From an uncultured Cellulomonadaceae bacterium (lineage in GTDB: Bacteria > Actinomycetota > Actinomycetes > Actinomycetales > Cellulomonadaceae), in the NCBI GenBank assembly GCA_947495165.1, contig CANLXM010000003.1, positions 710,085-774,084 on the forward strand: a DNA stretch of 64,000 nucleotides. The letters are read 5' to 3'. Numbering within the stretch: position 1 is the first letter of the stretch; each line of letters opens with the position of its first letter. Positions 37,843 to 47,923 of the stretch are shown piece by piece. The notes under the pieces were generated by a model that did no database searches, had not been told where the DNA came from, and saw only the letters and a list, made by a program, of their open reading frames with translations. A program made the translations under genes and the position numbers.

Positions 37843-38528
37843 TCGAGCTGCGGGAGGCGACCGTGCGGGCGCCCGATGGCGCGGTCCTCGTGCACCCCGT
37901 CACCGCGACCCTGACCGAGCGGCGCGTGGCGGTCGTCGGGGCGAACGGCAGCGGCAAGTCGACGCTCCTGCGCCTGCTCAACGGCCTGCTGCTCCCTACG
38001 AGCGGCTCGGTGCGGGTGCACGGGCGCGACACGGCGACCGACGGGCCTGCCGTGCGCCGCGACGTCGGCTTCGTGTTCACCGACCCCGAGGCGCAGATCC
38101 TCATGCCCACCCCGCGCGAGGACGTCGCCCTGTCCCTGCGCGGCCGGGTGCGCCGCAAGGCGGACGACGCCGCCGCGCTCGCCGTCCTCGAGCACTTCGG
38201 CTTGGCCGCGCACGCCGACCGCAGCGCCCACGGCCTGTCCGCGGGCCAGAAGCAGCTGCTCGCGCTCGCGAGCGTCCTCGCGACCGGCCCGCGCGTCCTG
38301 GTGTGCGACGAGCCGACGACGTTGCTCGACCTGCGTTGGCGCACGCACGTCGACCGGTTGCTCACCGGCCTCGACGCCCAGGTCGTCACGGCCACGCACG
38401 ACCTCGACGCCGCGCGGCGTGCGGACCGGGTGCTGGTCGTCGACGACGGCCACGTGGTGCACGACGGCGCCCCGGACGCCGGCGTCGACCTGTACGTCGC
38501 GCGCATGACGGCGGGCGAGCTGCGATGA
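37839..38528 (+). CDS. bioM: BioM, ATPase of the ECF biotin transporter
   Basis: 229 residues, single ABC domain. Walker A VVGANGSGKSTLLRLLNGLL at about residues 34-53; Q-loop DPEAQILMPTPREDVALSL; signature LSAGQKQLLALASVLATG; Walker B VLVCDEPTTLLDLR; H-loop TATHDLDAARR. The last differs from canonical LSGGQ at one residue, as in many ECF ATPases. A single ATPase serves as a homodimer. GTG start overlaps bioY and the ATGA overlap leads into bioN. Confidence 0.94.
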   Translation: MIELREATVRAPDGAVLVHPVTATLTERRVAVVGANGSGKSTLLRLLNGLLLPTSGSVRVHGRDTATDGPAVRRDVGFVFTDPEAQILMPTPREDVALSLRGRVRRKADDAAALAVLEHFGLAAHADRSAHGLSAGQKQLLALASVLATGPRVLVCDEPTTLLDLRWRTHVDRLLTGLDAQVVTATHDLDAARRADRVLVVDDGHVVHDGAPDAGVDLYVARMTAGELR

Positions 38529-39106
38529 GCGCCGGGGCGCGCCTGTTGGCCCTGCTCGGCGTCGGCGTGCTCGCCGGGCTGCCCGCGCACGCGCTGCCCG
38601 TGCCCGTGTGGTTCGCGCTCGTGCTGCCGCTCGGGTGCGCGGTGTCCCTCGCGCTCGCGTGGCGCGCGCCGCTGGCCGTCGTCGCGCGGCGCACGGCGCC
38701 CCTCGCGCTGCTCGCCCTCGTCCTGGCGGGCGTGCACGTCGTCGCCGGGACGCCGCTGCGGGGCGTGGAGGTCGCGCTCGACCTCGTGGCCGTGGCCGTC
38801 GTCGCGCACGCCGTCACGCTGAGCACCCCGGCGACCGCGATGCTCGACGCGCTCGAGCGCGGGGCACTTCGCCTGGGGCTCTCCCCCGGGCGGGCGTGGA
38901 CGATCTCCCTGGCCGTGAGCCTCATGCTCCGCGCGATCCCCGTGCTGGGCGGCGTGGTGGCCTCGGCGCGAGAGGCCGCGCGCGCCCGCGGGGCCGAGCG
39001 GCGGCTCGGCGCGATCGCCGGCTCCGCCACGGTCCGCGCCGTCGGCCATGCCCAGCGCACCGGCGAGGCGCTCGCCGCCCGTGGGCTCGCGGACCAGCCT
39101 TCCTGA
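38525..39106 (+). CDS. bioN: BioN, transmembrane (T) component of ECF biotin transporter
   Basis: 193 residues. Four to five helices with the T-component layout (LLALLGVGVLAGLPAHALP, FALVLPLGCAVSLALAW, VALDLVAVAVVAHAVTLSTPATAMLDAL). Near the C-terminus the coupling motif ASAREAARARGAERR (AR(G)-type) contacts the ATPases. ATG overlaps bioM stop. Confidence 0.92.
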   Translation: MSAGARLLALLGVGVLAGLPAHALPVPVWFALVLPLGCAVSLALAWRAPLAVVARRTAPLALLALVLAGVHVVAGTPLRGVEVALDLVAVAVVAHAVTLSTPATAMLDALERGALRLGLSPGRAWTISLAVSLMLRAIPVLGGVVASAREAARARGAERRLGAIAGSATVRAVGHAQRTGEALAARGLADQPS

Positions 39107-39140
39107 TGCGGCGCCGCGGGCGCCGTCGTAGCGTCCGTCC

Positions 39141-40028
39141 ATGACCTTCAACGACGACGCGCGGATCGACACCAGCCGGGCCAGCAAGCGATCCGGCGGG
39201 CGCAAGGGCGGGATCGCGATCGGCGGCGGGCTCGGCGCCGTCGCGCTCGTGCTGCTCGGCCAGCTGCTCGGCGTCGACCTCAGCGGACTCGCCGGCGGGG
39301 GCGGCTCGGCCGGGAGCGGGGCGACCACTGAGAGCCTCGACCGCTGCGCGGACGCGTCGCTGGCCAACACGGACACCGAGTGCCGGATGGTCGGCACCGC
39401 GGACTCCCTCGACGACTTCTGGTCGCAGACCTACCCCGAGCTCACCCGGGCCGAGTACCGCCCGAGCCACGTGACGCTGTTCGAGGACGCGGTCGGCACC
39501 GCGTGCGGCAACGCGACCAGCGCCGTCGGCCCGTTCTACTGCCCGGGCGACGAGGAGATCTACCTCGACGTCGCGTTCTTCGAGGACCTGCGCACGCGCC
39601 TGGGCGCCGACGGCGGGGCGTTCGCCCAGATGTACGTCGTCGCCCACGAGTGGGGACACCACGTCTCGAACCTGACCGGCGCGATGGCCGCCGCCGACCG
39701 CTCCGGGACCGGCCCGACGTCGGACGCCGTGCGCCTCGAGCTGCAGGCCGACTGCTACGCCGGGGCGTGGGCCGCGGCGGCCGCCACCACGACGGACGAC
39801 CAGGGCGTGACGCTCATCGAGCCGCCCACGGACGCGCAGATCGCCGATGCCCTCGACGCCGCGGCCGCCGTCGGCGACGACCGCATCCAGGAGGCCGCTA
39901 CCGGCCAGGTCTCCCCCGAGTCCTGGACCCACGGCTCCGCGGAGCAGCGCCAGCGCTGGTTCACGGCCGGCTACGAGGGCGGCCCGGCGGCCTGCACCAC
40001 CTTCGAGATCGCAGGAACGGACCTCTGA
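39141..40028 (+). CDS. Neutral zinc metallopeptidase (YpfJ family)
   Basis: 295 residues. Single N-terminal helix (GIAIGGGLGAVALVLLGQLLG, about 24-44) after a cytoplasmic basic head, so the protease faces outward. The HExxH site is VVAHEWGHHVSNLTG (His169, Glu170, His173), with the third ligand region VRLELQADCYAGAW. Four extra cysteines (C69, C81, C122, C134) may form disulfides. Family known for neutral zinc peptidases; substrate unknown. No operon partner; it ends before the 53-bp palindrome. Confidence 0.93.
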   Translation: MTFNDDARIDTSRASKRSGGRKGGIAIGGGLGAVALVLLGQLLGVDLSGLAGGGGSAGSGATTESLDRCADASLANTDTECRMVGTADSLDDFWSQTYPELTRAEYRPSHVTLFEDAVGTACGNATSAVGPFYCPGDEEIYLDVAFFEDLRTRLGADGGAFAQMYVVAHEWGHHVSNLTGAMAAADRSGTGPTSDAVRLELQADCYAGAWAAAAATTTDDQGVTLIEPPTDAQIADALDAAAAVGDDRIQEAATGQVSPESWTHGSAEQRQRWFTAGYEGGPAACTTFEIAGTDL

Positions 40029-40052
40029 CCCTCACCCCGAGGCCCTCTCGAA

Positions 40053-40105
40053 CGAAGAATGGGCACTTTTTGTCGTGAATCACGACAAAAAGTGCCCATT
40101 CTTCG
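40053..40105. repeat. Perfect 53-bp palindrome between convergent genes (likely bidirectional terminator)
   Basis: Two 26-bp arms (40053-40078 and 40080-40105) match base for base around a single A at 40079. The arm starts CGAAGAATGGGCACTTTTTG, with much lower GC than the surroundings. It sits between the stops of the zinc peptidase gene (40028) and sufT (40132). The RNA hairpin, read either way, contains U5 and A5 tracts inside the stem rather than after it. A bidirectional terminator or a repeated intergenic element both fit. Confidence 0.9.
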
Positions 40106-40131
40106 GTGCTGGGACGGGCCCAGGGGGAACC

Positions 40132-40458
40132 TCAGACGTTGAAGCCCAGGGCCCGCAGCTGCTCGCGGCCGTCGGGGGTGATCTTCTCCGGGCCCCACGG
40201 CGGCATCCACACCCAGTTCATCCGGAAGCCGGCGGTGACGCCCTCGAGCGCGGCGCCGGTCTGCTCCTCGATCACGTCGGTCAGCGGGCATGCCGCGGAC
40301 GTCAGGGTCATGTCGATGACCGCGTGGTTGTTCTGGTCGACCGTCACGCCGTAGACGAGGCCGAGGTCGACGACGTTGATGCCGAGCTCCGGGTCGATGA
40401 CGTCGCGCATGGCCTCCTCGACGTCGGCCGCGGTGGTCGCGGTGGGCTGCTCCGTCAT
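40132..40458 (-). CDS. sufT: SufT family metal-sulfur cluster biosynthetic protein (DUF59/PaaD-like)
   Basis: 108 residues from the ATG at 40458, which overlaps sufU. It has the MIP18/DUF59 motifs: VEEAMRDVIDPELGINVVDLGLVYGV, TLTSAACPLTDVIEEQT (conserved Cys) and WMPPWGPEKIT. It assists in Fe-S maturation, probably in target delivery. Last gene of the suf operon. An in-frame leader extends upstream into sufU, but the coupled ATG is the usual start. Confidence 0.93.
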   Translation of the reverse strand: MTEQPTATTAADVEEAMRDVIDPELGINVVDLGLVYGVTVDQNNHAVIDMTLTSAACPLTDVIEEQTGAALEGVTAGFRMNWVWMPPWGPEKITPDGREQLRALGFNV

Positions 40459-40955
40459 GAGATCTCCTGGGTGGTGTGGGTTGCGGACGCCGTGACCGAC
40501 GTGCCGCGGACGAGCGCGTCGCGCAGCGCGGACCAGCCGAGCAGCGCGCACTTGATACGGGCGGGGAACTGCGAGACGCCGGTGAAGGCCACGGCGTCAC
40601 CGAGGAGGTCCTCGGCGTCGTCGTCGTCGAGACCCTTGCCGCGCGTGTTCATCAGGTCGCGGAAGACCTCGCCGAGGCGCTCGGCGTCGGCGACCGAGGC
40701 GCCCTGGGTCAGCTCGGTCATCACCGAGAGGGACGCCTGCGAGATCGAGCAGCCCTGGCCGTCCCAGGACAGCCCGGTGATCTGCTGGCCGTCGACCTCC
40801 ACCCGGAGCGTGACCTCGTCACCGCAGGTGGGGTTCACCTGGTGCGACTCGCCGCAGGCACTGCCGGCGGCTGCGTCCTGCAGCCCCTTGCCGTGCGGCG
40901 TCTTGTAGTGATCGAGGATCACCTGCTGGTACAGCGCTTGCATCGCGTCGGACAT
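40455..40955 (-). CDS. sufU: SufU, zinc-dependent sulfurtransferase/scaffold
   Basis: 166 residues. The zinc ligands of SufU are visible at Cys44, Asp46, Cys69 and Cys136 (NPTCGDEV; QGCSISQ; RIKCALLGWSAL). N-terminal DHYKTPHGKG matches the IscU/SufU fold. In Gram-positive bacteria SufU accepts persulfide from SufS and passes it to SufBCD. It lies 11 bases after sufS and overlaps sufT (ATGA). Confidence 0.95.
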   Translation of the reverse strand: MSDAMQALYQQVILDHYKTPHGKGLQDAAAGSACGESHQVNPTCGDEVTLRVEVDGQQITGLSWDGQGCSISQASLSVMTELTQGASVADAERLGEVFRDLMNTRGKGLDDDDAEDLLGDAVAFTGVSQFPARIKCALLGWSALRDALVRGTSVTASATHTTQEIS

Positions 40956-40966
40956 GACGTTCCTCC

Positions 40967-42325
<1,359 letters not shown>

Positions 42326-42339
42326 TCAGGCGGACGCGC

Positions 42340-43098
42340 TCAGGCCTGGGGGGCCAGGAAGCGGTCGTAGCCCTCGGCCTCGAGGCGCTCGGCGAGCTCG
42401 GGGCCGCCCTCCTCGGCGATCCGGCCGTCCACGAACACGTGCACGAAGTCCGGCTTGATGTAGCGCAGGATGCGCGTGTAGTGCGTGATCAGCAGGACGC
42501 CGACCTCACCGGTCGACTTCACCCGGTTGACGCCCTCGGAGACGATCCGCAGAGCGTCGACGTCGAGCCCCGAGTCGGTCTCGTCGAGGATCGCGATCTT
42601 CGGGTTCAGGAGCTCCATCTGCAGGATCTCGTGGCGCTTCTTCTCGCCACCGGAGAAGCCCTCGTTGACGGAGCGCTCGGCGAACGCCGAGTCCATGCGG
42701 AGCTGCTCCATGGCGACCTTGACGTCCTTGACCCAGGTCCGCAGCGCGGGGGCCTTGCCGTCGATCGCGGTCTTCGCGGTGCGCAGGAAGTTCGCGACCG
42801 AGACGCCGGGAACCTCGACCGGGTACTGCATGGCCAGGAACATGCCGGCGCGGGCGCGCTCGTCGACGCTCATCGCGAGGACGTCCTCGCCGTCGAGCGT
42901 GACCGTGCCCGAGGTGATCGTGTACTTGGGGTGGCCAGCGATCGAGTACGCCAGCGTGGACTTGCCGGAGCCGTTCGGGCCCATGATCGCGTGGGTCTCG
43001 CCCTGGCGGATGGTGAGGTCGACGCCGCGCAGGATCTGCTTGGGGCCTTCCTTGGTCTCGACGCTGACGTGCAGGTCGCGGATCTCGAGAGTGGACAT
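42340..43098 (-). CDS. sufC: SufC, Fe-S assembly ATPase
   Basis: 252 residues; ABC-type ATPase with Walker A MGPNGSGKSTLAYSIAGHPKY, signature SGGEKKRHEILQM and Walker B KIAILDETDSGLDVDAL, the SufC hallmarks. ATG at 43098 follows the Rieske gene by 17 bases with GAGGAG nearby. It forms SufBC2D with the products of sufB and sufD. Confidence 0.97.
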   Translation of the reverse strand: MSTLEIRDLHVSVETKEGPKQILRGVDLTIRQGETHAIMGPNGSGKSTLAYSIAGHPKYTITSGTVTLDGEDVLAMSVDERARAGMFLAMQYPVEVPGVSVANFLRTAKTAIDGKAPALRTWVKDVKVAMEQLRMDSAFAERSVNEGFSGGEKKRHEILQMELLNPKIAILDETDSGLDVDALRIVSEGVNRVKSTGEVGVLLITHYTRILRYIKPDFVHVFVDGRIAEEGGPELAERLEAEGYDRFLAPQA

Positions 43099-43115
43099 GT
43101 ATTTCTCCTCGAAGC

Positions 43116-43451
43116 TCAGAGCGGGGCGTCGACGTCGACGAGAACGTTCTCGCCGTCGACGGTCAGGGGGTAGACGGGGATGGGACGGACGGCCGGCGGT
43201 GCGTCGGGCTGGCCGGTGCGCAGGTCGAACCGCGACCCGTGCAGCCAGCACTCGACGAAGCACCCGTCGACTTCGCCGTCGGACAACGAGACGGCGCCGT
43301 GGGAGCAGATGTCGGACACGGCGTGCAGGGCTCCGTCGGAGTCCCGCACGACCGCGACCTCGACCGTGCGGCCGGCGTCGTCGTCGAGCTCGACGCGGAG
43401 CGTCCCCTCGACGGGGACGTCCGCGGCGGCGCAGGCGTACTGGGCGGTCAT
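43116..43451 (-). CDS. Rieske [2Fe-2S] protein in the suf operon
   Basis: 111 residues. The Rieske ligands are clear: CSHG (Cys49, His51) and CWLHGSRFD (Cys68, His71). It is a stand-alone ferredoxin-like domain, as in non-heme dioxygenase ferredoxins. Overlap with sufD (ATGA) shows it is a true operon member. An electron-donor or maturation role in the Suf system is inferred; it is known as a common companion in actinobacterial suf operons. Confidence 0.93.
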   Translation of the reverse strand: MTAQYACAAADVPVEGTLRVELDDDAGRTVEVAVVRDSDGALHAVSDICSHGAVSLSDGEVDGCFVECWLHGSRFDLRTGQPDAPPAVRPIPVYPLTVDGENVLVDVDAPL

Positions 43452-44662
43452 GCGCCCAGGACGCTCATCGACTTCTCGAGCTCGGCCTCGATCGAGGCGA
43501 TCAGGCGCTCCTCGACCTCGGGGACGCCGATCTCGCTGATGAGCTCGGTGAAGAAGCCACGCACCACGAGACGGCGGGCGTCGATCTCGGGGATGCCGCG
43601 GGCCATCAGGTAGAACAGCTGCTCGTCGTCGAACCGGCCCGTCGCGCTCGCGTGGCCGGCACCCTCGATCTCGCCGGTCTCGATCTCGAGGTTCGGGACC
43701 GAGTCCGCCCGCGCGCCCTCGGAGAGCACGAGGTTGCGGTTGAGCTCGTAGGTGTCGGTGCCCTCGGCCGCGGCACGGATGAGCACGTCGCCCACCCAGA
43801 CCGTGTGCGCGCCGGCGCCCTGCAGCGCGCCCTTGTAGGTGACGCGGGACTTGCAGGTCGGGACCGCGTGGTCCACGAACAGGCGGTGCTCCTGGTGCTG
43901 GTCGGCGTCGGCAAAGTACAGGCCGACCATCTCGACGTCCCCACCCGGGGCGGTGAACTCGGCGTCGGGCGTGACGCGCACGACGTCGCCGCCGAAGGTC
44001 ACCACGACGTGCTTGACGCGAGCGTCGCGGCCCAGGCGGATGCGGTGCGACGCCGCGTGCACGGCGCCGGCCGCCCAGTCCTGCACGGACACGAGCGTGA
44101 GCTGCGCGCCGTCGTCGACGACGATCTCGACGGTCTCGGTGAGCGTGGTCGACCCGAGATGGTCGAGCACGACGACGGACTCCGAGTGCCGCTGCGCGTG
44201 CACCAGGATGTGCGAGGCCGTGGCCGCGGTGTCGATGCCCTCCACGCGGATCGAGACGTGCTCGCTCGCGACGACCTCGGTCGGGATCGTGACGACGGTG
44301 GCCTCGGCGAACGAGTTCCACGCGGTCACGGCGGTGCGGTCCCCGGGGGTCCCGGCCGTGCCCAGGCGGGCGTCGTCGCGACCGACGAGCTCGACCTGGA
44401 CCTCGTTCGGGGCGACCACGGTGGTGCGGATGCCGTGGCCGTCGATCGCCTCGGCGAACAGCGGCTGCAGGCGGGCCACGGGGGTGAAGCGCCACTCCTC
44501 CTCGCGTCCCGTCGGCACCGGGATGGTGGCGAGGTCGAACGAGGTGATGCGCTCGGCGCGCGAGCCCTGGGGGGAGCCGCCGACGCCGTGCGTGTGGGCG
44601 CCGTCCGCGACCGCCCGCGAGTGGTCGGTGGTGGTGACGGTGTTCGGTGCAGCAGTGGTCAT
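43448..44662 (-). CDS. sufD: SufD, Fe-S cluster scaffold subunit
   Basis: 404 residues. Beta-helix core (VVVLDHLGSTTLTETVEIVVDDGAQLTLV), C-terminal ARGIPEIDARRLVVRGFFTELI shared by SufB/SufD. An N-terminal RAERITSFDLATIPVPTGREEEWRFTPVARL marks SufD. It has lost most cluster ligands relative to SufB, as is normal. The ATG overlaps the sufB stop by one base. Confidence 0.95.
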   Translation of the reverse strand: MTTAAPNTVTTTDHSRAVADGAHTHGVGGSPQGSRAERITSFDLATIPVPTGREEEWRFTPVARLQPLFAEAIDGHGIRTTVVAPNEVQVELVGRDDARLGTAGTPGDRTAVTAWNSFAEATVVTIPTEVVASEHVSIRVEGIDTAATASHILVHAQRHSESVVVLDHLGSTTLTETVEIVVDDGAQLTLVSVQDWAAGAVHAASHRIRLGRDARVKHVVVTFGGDVVRVTPDAEFTAPGGDVEMVGLYFADADQHQEHRLFVDHAVPTCKSRVTYKGALQGAGAHTVWVGDVLIRAAAEGTDTYELNRNLVLSEGARADSVPNLEIETGEIEGAGHASATGRFDDEQLFYLMARGIPEIDARRLVVRGFFTELISEIGVPEVEERLIASIEAELEKSMSVLGA

Positions 44663-46107
44663 CAGCCGACTGACCCTTCCATCTGAAGTTCGATGAGGCG
44701 GTTGAGCTCGAGCGCGTACTCCATGGGCAGCTCACGCGCGATGGGCTCGACGAACCCGCGCACGATCATCGCCATCGCCTCGGTCTCGGGCATGCCCCGG
44801 GACATGAGGTAGAACAGCTGCTCCTCGCTCACGCGCGAGACCGTGGCCTCGTGCCCCATCGAGACGTCGTCCTCGCGGACGTCGACGTAGGGGTAGGTGT
44901 CCGAGCGGGAGATCTGGTCCACCAGCAGCGCGTCGCACAGCACGGTCGAGGCCGAGTGCGAGGCCCCCTCGAGCACCTGCACGAGGCCGCGGTAAGACGT
45001 ACGCCCACCGCCGCGCGCGACCGACTTCGAGATGATCGACGACGACGTGTGCGGGGCAGCGTGCACCATCTTGGCGCCCGCGTCCTGGTGCTGGCCCTCG
45101 CCGGCGAACGCGATCGACAGCGTCTCGCCCTTGGCGTGCTCGCCCATGAGGTAGATCGCCGGGTACTTCATGGTGACCTTGGAGCCGATGTTGCCGTCGA
45201 CCCACTCCATGGTGGCGCCCTCGGCGGCCGTGGCGCGCTTGGTCACCAGGTTGTACACGTTGTTCGACCAGTTCTGGATGGTCGTGTAGCGCACGCGGGC
45301 GTTCTTCTTCACGATGATCTCGACGACCGCGGAGTGCAGCGAGTCGCTCTTGTAGATCGGTGCGGTGCAGCCCTCGACGTAGTGCACGTACGAGCCCTCG
45401 TCCGCGATGATCAGCGTGCGCTCGAACTGGCCCATGTTCTCCGTGTTGATGCGGAAGTAGGCCTGCAGCGGGATCTCGACGTGCACGCCCGGCGGCACGT
45501 AGACGAACGACCCGCCCGACCACACGGCGGAGTTGAGCGCGGCGAACTTGTTGTCGCCGGCCGGGATGACCGAGCCGAAGTACTGCTCGAAGATCTCGGG
45601 GTAGTCGCGCAGACCGGTGTCGGTGTCGACGAAGATGACGCCCTGCTCCTCCAGGTCCTCGCGGATCTGGTGGTAGACGACCTCGGACTCGTACTGCGCG
45701 GCGACGCCGGCGACGAGGCGCTGCTTCTCCGCCTCGGGGATGCCCAGGCGGTCATAGGTGTTCTTGATGTCCTCGGGCAGGTCCTCCCAGCTGGTGGCCT
45801 GCTTCTCCGTGGACCGCACGAAGTACTTGATGTTGTCGAAGTCGATGCCCGACAGGTCCGAGCCCCAGTTGGGCATGGGCTTCTTGCCGAACATCCGCAG
45901 GGCCTTGAGGCGCTGGTTCAGCATCCACTCGGGCTCGTTCTTGAGAGCCGAGATGTTGCGGACGACGTCCTCGTCCACGCCGCGGCGCGCGAGCGAGCCG
46001 GCGTCGTCGTTGTCGTGCCAGCCGTACCCGTAGGAGCCGATCGAGGCGATGATCTCCTCGTCGGTGCTCGGGGCGCCGGTGACGGCGTCTTCGGTAGGTG
46101 CGCTCAT
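44662..46107 (-). CDS. sufB: SufB, Fe-S cluster scaffold subunit
   Basis: 481 residues from the ATG at 46107. Diagnostic segments: [58 protein letters not shown] (with the cluster-binding Cys), [15 protein letters not shown] [20 protein letters not shown] and [21 protein letters not shown]. Assembles the nascent cluster with SufC and SufD. The start overlaps sufR's stop. Confidence 0.96.
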   Translation of the reverse strand: MSAPTEDAVTGAPSTDEEIIASIGSYGYGWHDNDDAGSLARRGVDEDVVRNISALKNEPEWMLNQRLKALRMFGKKPMPNWGSDLSGIDFDNIKYFVRSTEKQATSWEDLPEDIKNTYDRLGIPEAEKQRLVAGVAAQYESEVVYHQIREDLEEQGVIFVDTDTGLRDYPEIFEQYFGSVIPAGDNKFAALNSAVWSGGSFVYVPPGVHVEIPLQAYFRINTENMGQFERTLIIADEGSYVHYVEGCTAPIYKSDSLHSAVVEIIVKKNARVRYTTIQNWSNNVYNLVTKRATAAEGATMEWVDGNIGSKVTMKYPAIYLMGEHAKGETLSIAFAGEGQHQDAGAKMVHAAPHTSSSIISKSVARGGGRTSYRGLVQVLEGASHSASTVLCDALLVDQISRSDTYPYVDVREDDVSMGHEATVSRVSEEQLFYLMSRGMPETEAMAMIVRGFVEPIARELPMEYALELNRLIELQMEGSVG

Positions 46108-46823
46108 CTCGTTCCTTCCACTGAGCCGGACACGCCGGCTGGGGTTGGGTTCTCGCTGCTTGGTCGGGTGACAGGGATGTTCGTGGTGCAGACGTGCGCG
46201 CCGCCCGCGAGGGTGACGAGCCGCTGGACGTGCGAGCCGAGCAGACGCGAGAACGTCCGCGCCTCGGCGTCGCAGATCTGGGGGAAGCGCGCGGCGACGT
46301 GCTGCACGGGGCAGTGCCCCTGGCACAGCTGCATCATCAGCGTGCCGGGCACGGGACGGACGCTCGCGGCGTAGCCGTCGGCGGCGAGGGCGTCCGCGAG
46401 CTGGCCCGCGCGCTCCTCGATGCTCTCGCCCGTGATCTGCGGGGCGTAGCGGTCCTCGAGCTGGGCGACGTGGCGCTCGACGAAGCCGTCGATCGCGGCG
46501 TCTCCCCCGACCTCGGCCAGGTACTCGAGCGCCTGCACGGCGACCGCGGTGTAGGCGCCGGACATCGACTCCTGCGCGAGGTCGGTCGCGACGTACCGGC
46601 GCGCCGGGCGGCCGCGGCCACCCGCCGGTGCGCCCTCGTGCACCGCCACGAGGTTCTCGGCCTCGAGGCCAGCGACGTGGCGGCGGATGCCGGCCGACGT
46701 GAGCCGCAGCCGGGCGGCGAGCTCGGCCGCGCTGATCGGTCCCTCACGGGTGACGAGCGCGAGCACACGCTGGCGGGTGCCGGCCTCGGTCTCGCGCGGG
46801 GAGGAGGCTGCGGACACGGTCAT
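46104..46823 (-). CDS. sufR: SufR, Fe-S-sensing winged-helix repressor of the suf operon
   Basis: 239 residues. N-terminal winged helix ([28 protein letters not shown]) with a [13 protein letters not shown] wing. The C-terminal sensor has cysteines at 167, 171, 184 and 212 ([24 protein letters not shown]), of which the CX3CX12C set should hold a [4Fe-4S] cluster. When the cluster is lost, the operon is derepressed. Its own promoter carries a good SufR box, so it is autoregulated. The sufB start overlaps its stop. Confidence 0.94.
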   Translation of the reverse strand: MTVSAASSPRETEAGTRQRVLALVTREGPISAAELAARLRLTSAGIRRHVAGLEAENLVAVHEGAPAGGRGRPARRYVATDLAQESMSGAYTAVAVQALEYLAEVGGDAAIDGFVERHVAQLEDRYAPQITGESIEERAGQLADALAADGYAASVRPVPGTLMMQLCQGHCPVQHVAARFPQICDAEARTFSRLLGSHVQRLVTLAGGAHVCTTNIPVTRPSSENPTPAGVSGSVEGTR

Positions 46824-46893
46824 GGCACAGGCTCCTTCCGACGGAGTGAGGGGTGACGAGTGGTGCAGGCGGACAGACGTTCTCCGCCCACCG

Positions 46894-46921
46894 AATTAGC
46901 CAACAGTCTTGTTGCCTAATT
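46894..46921. promoter_or_regulatory. SufR operator (CAAC-N6-GTTG) between sufR and the ABC exporter
   Basis: A 28-bp near-perfect inverted repeat: AATTAGCCAACA, four bases, then TGTTGCCTAATT, with one mismatch per arm. It contains exactly CAAC-N6-GTTG, the site reported for SufR in cyanobacteria and streptomycetes. It lies 70 bp before sufR and 67 bp before the divergent ABC ATPase, so either or both may be regulated. Confidence 0.85.
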
Positions 46922-46987
46922 GATTCCGTGCAAGGAAGGCGAGCCTCACCAGGGCCGGGACGTCCCCAAGCCCTAGACTTCCGTCTC

Positions 46988-47923
46988 GTGTCCTTGCCTC
47001 CGGCTCTCGAGATCCGCGGCCTCGTCAAGACCTACGGCGAGGCGACCGTCGTCGACCACCTCGACCTCGACGTCACGCCCGGCGCGGTCACCGCGCTGCT
47101 GGGACCCAACGGCGCGGGCAAGACCACCACGATCGAGTGCTGCGAGGGGCTGCGGTCCCCCGACGGCGGCTCGGTGCGAGTCCTCGGGCTCGACCCGGTG
47201 CGCGACGCCCGTGAGCTGCGCCCCCGTGTCGGGGTGATGCTCCAGGACGGCGGCCTGCCGGGATCGGCGCGCGCCCACGACGTCCTGACCCACGTCTCCA
47301 AGATGTACGCCCGCCCCCGCGACGTCGCGGGCCTCGCGGAGCGGCTCGGGATCGACACGTTCGCACGCACCCAGGTCCGGAGGTTGTCCGGCGGACAGCG
47401 CCAGCGGCTCGCGCTCGCCTGCGCCGTCGTCGGGAGCCCCGACCTGGTGATCCTCGACGAGCCCAGCGCGGGCATGGATCCCCAGTCGCGGCGCGCCGTG
47501 TGGGACCTCGTGCGCGAGCTGCGCGCCGACGGCGCCACTCTCCTGCTGACCACGCACCTCATGGACGAGGCCGCGGACCTCGCCGACCACGTCGTCGTCA
47601 TGGACCACGGCAAGGTCATCGCCGCCGGCACCCCCGACGAGCTGACCTCGGTCGAGGGCGACTCGGTCGTCAGCATCGAGGCGCGCGGCGCGCTGGAACC
47701 GACCTCCCTGCGCGGCTACCTGCGCCGGCTCGCGCCCGGCGACTGGGCCGTGCACCACGTCGAGGGCCACCGCTACACCGTCACCGGCGCCGTGAACCCC
47801 CGCTCGCTCGCCGCGATCGGGACCTGGGCCGCCGAGCACGGCGTCCTGCTCACCTCGATCTCCCTCGGGCGCCGCACGCTCGAGGACGTGTTCCTCGACC
47901 TCACCGGACGGAGCCTGCGATGA
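46988..47923 (+). CDS. ABC-2 type exporter ATP-binding protein
   Basis: 311 residues, GTG start. Walker A LLGPNGAGKTTTIECCEGL at about residues 43-61, signature LSGGQRQRLALACA, Walker B LVILDEPSAGMDPQSRR, H-loop LTTHLMDEAADLADH. The C-terminal 90 residues (YLRRLAPGDWAVHHVEGHRY) resemble the extra domain of drug-efflux ATPases. Together with the next gene this matches the Rv1458c/Rv1457c pair next to sufR in mycobacteria; I rely on recall there. Substrate unknown. Confidence 0.92.
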   Translation: MSLPPALEIRGLVKTYGEATVVDHLDLDVTPGAVTALLGPNGAGKTTTIECCEGLRSPDGGSVRVLGLDPVRDARELRPRVGVMLQDGGLPGSARAHDVLTHVSKMYARPRDVAGLAERLGIDTFARTQVRRLSGGQRQRLALACAVVGSPDLVILDEPSAGMDPQSRRAVWDLVRELRADGATLLLTTHLMDEAADLADHVVVMDHGKVIAAGTPDELTSVEGDSVVSIEARGALEPTSLRGYLRRLAPGDWAVHHVEGHRYTVTGAVNPRSLAAIGTWAAEHGVLLTSISLGRRTLEDVFLDLTGRSLR

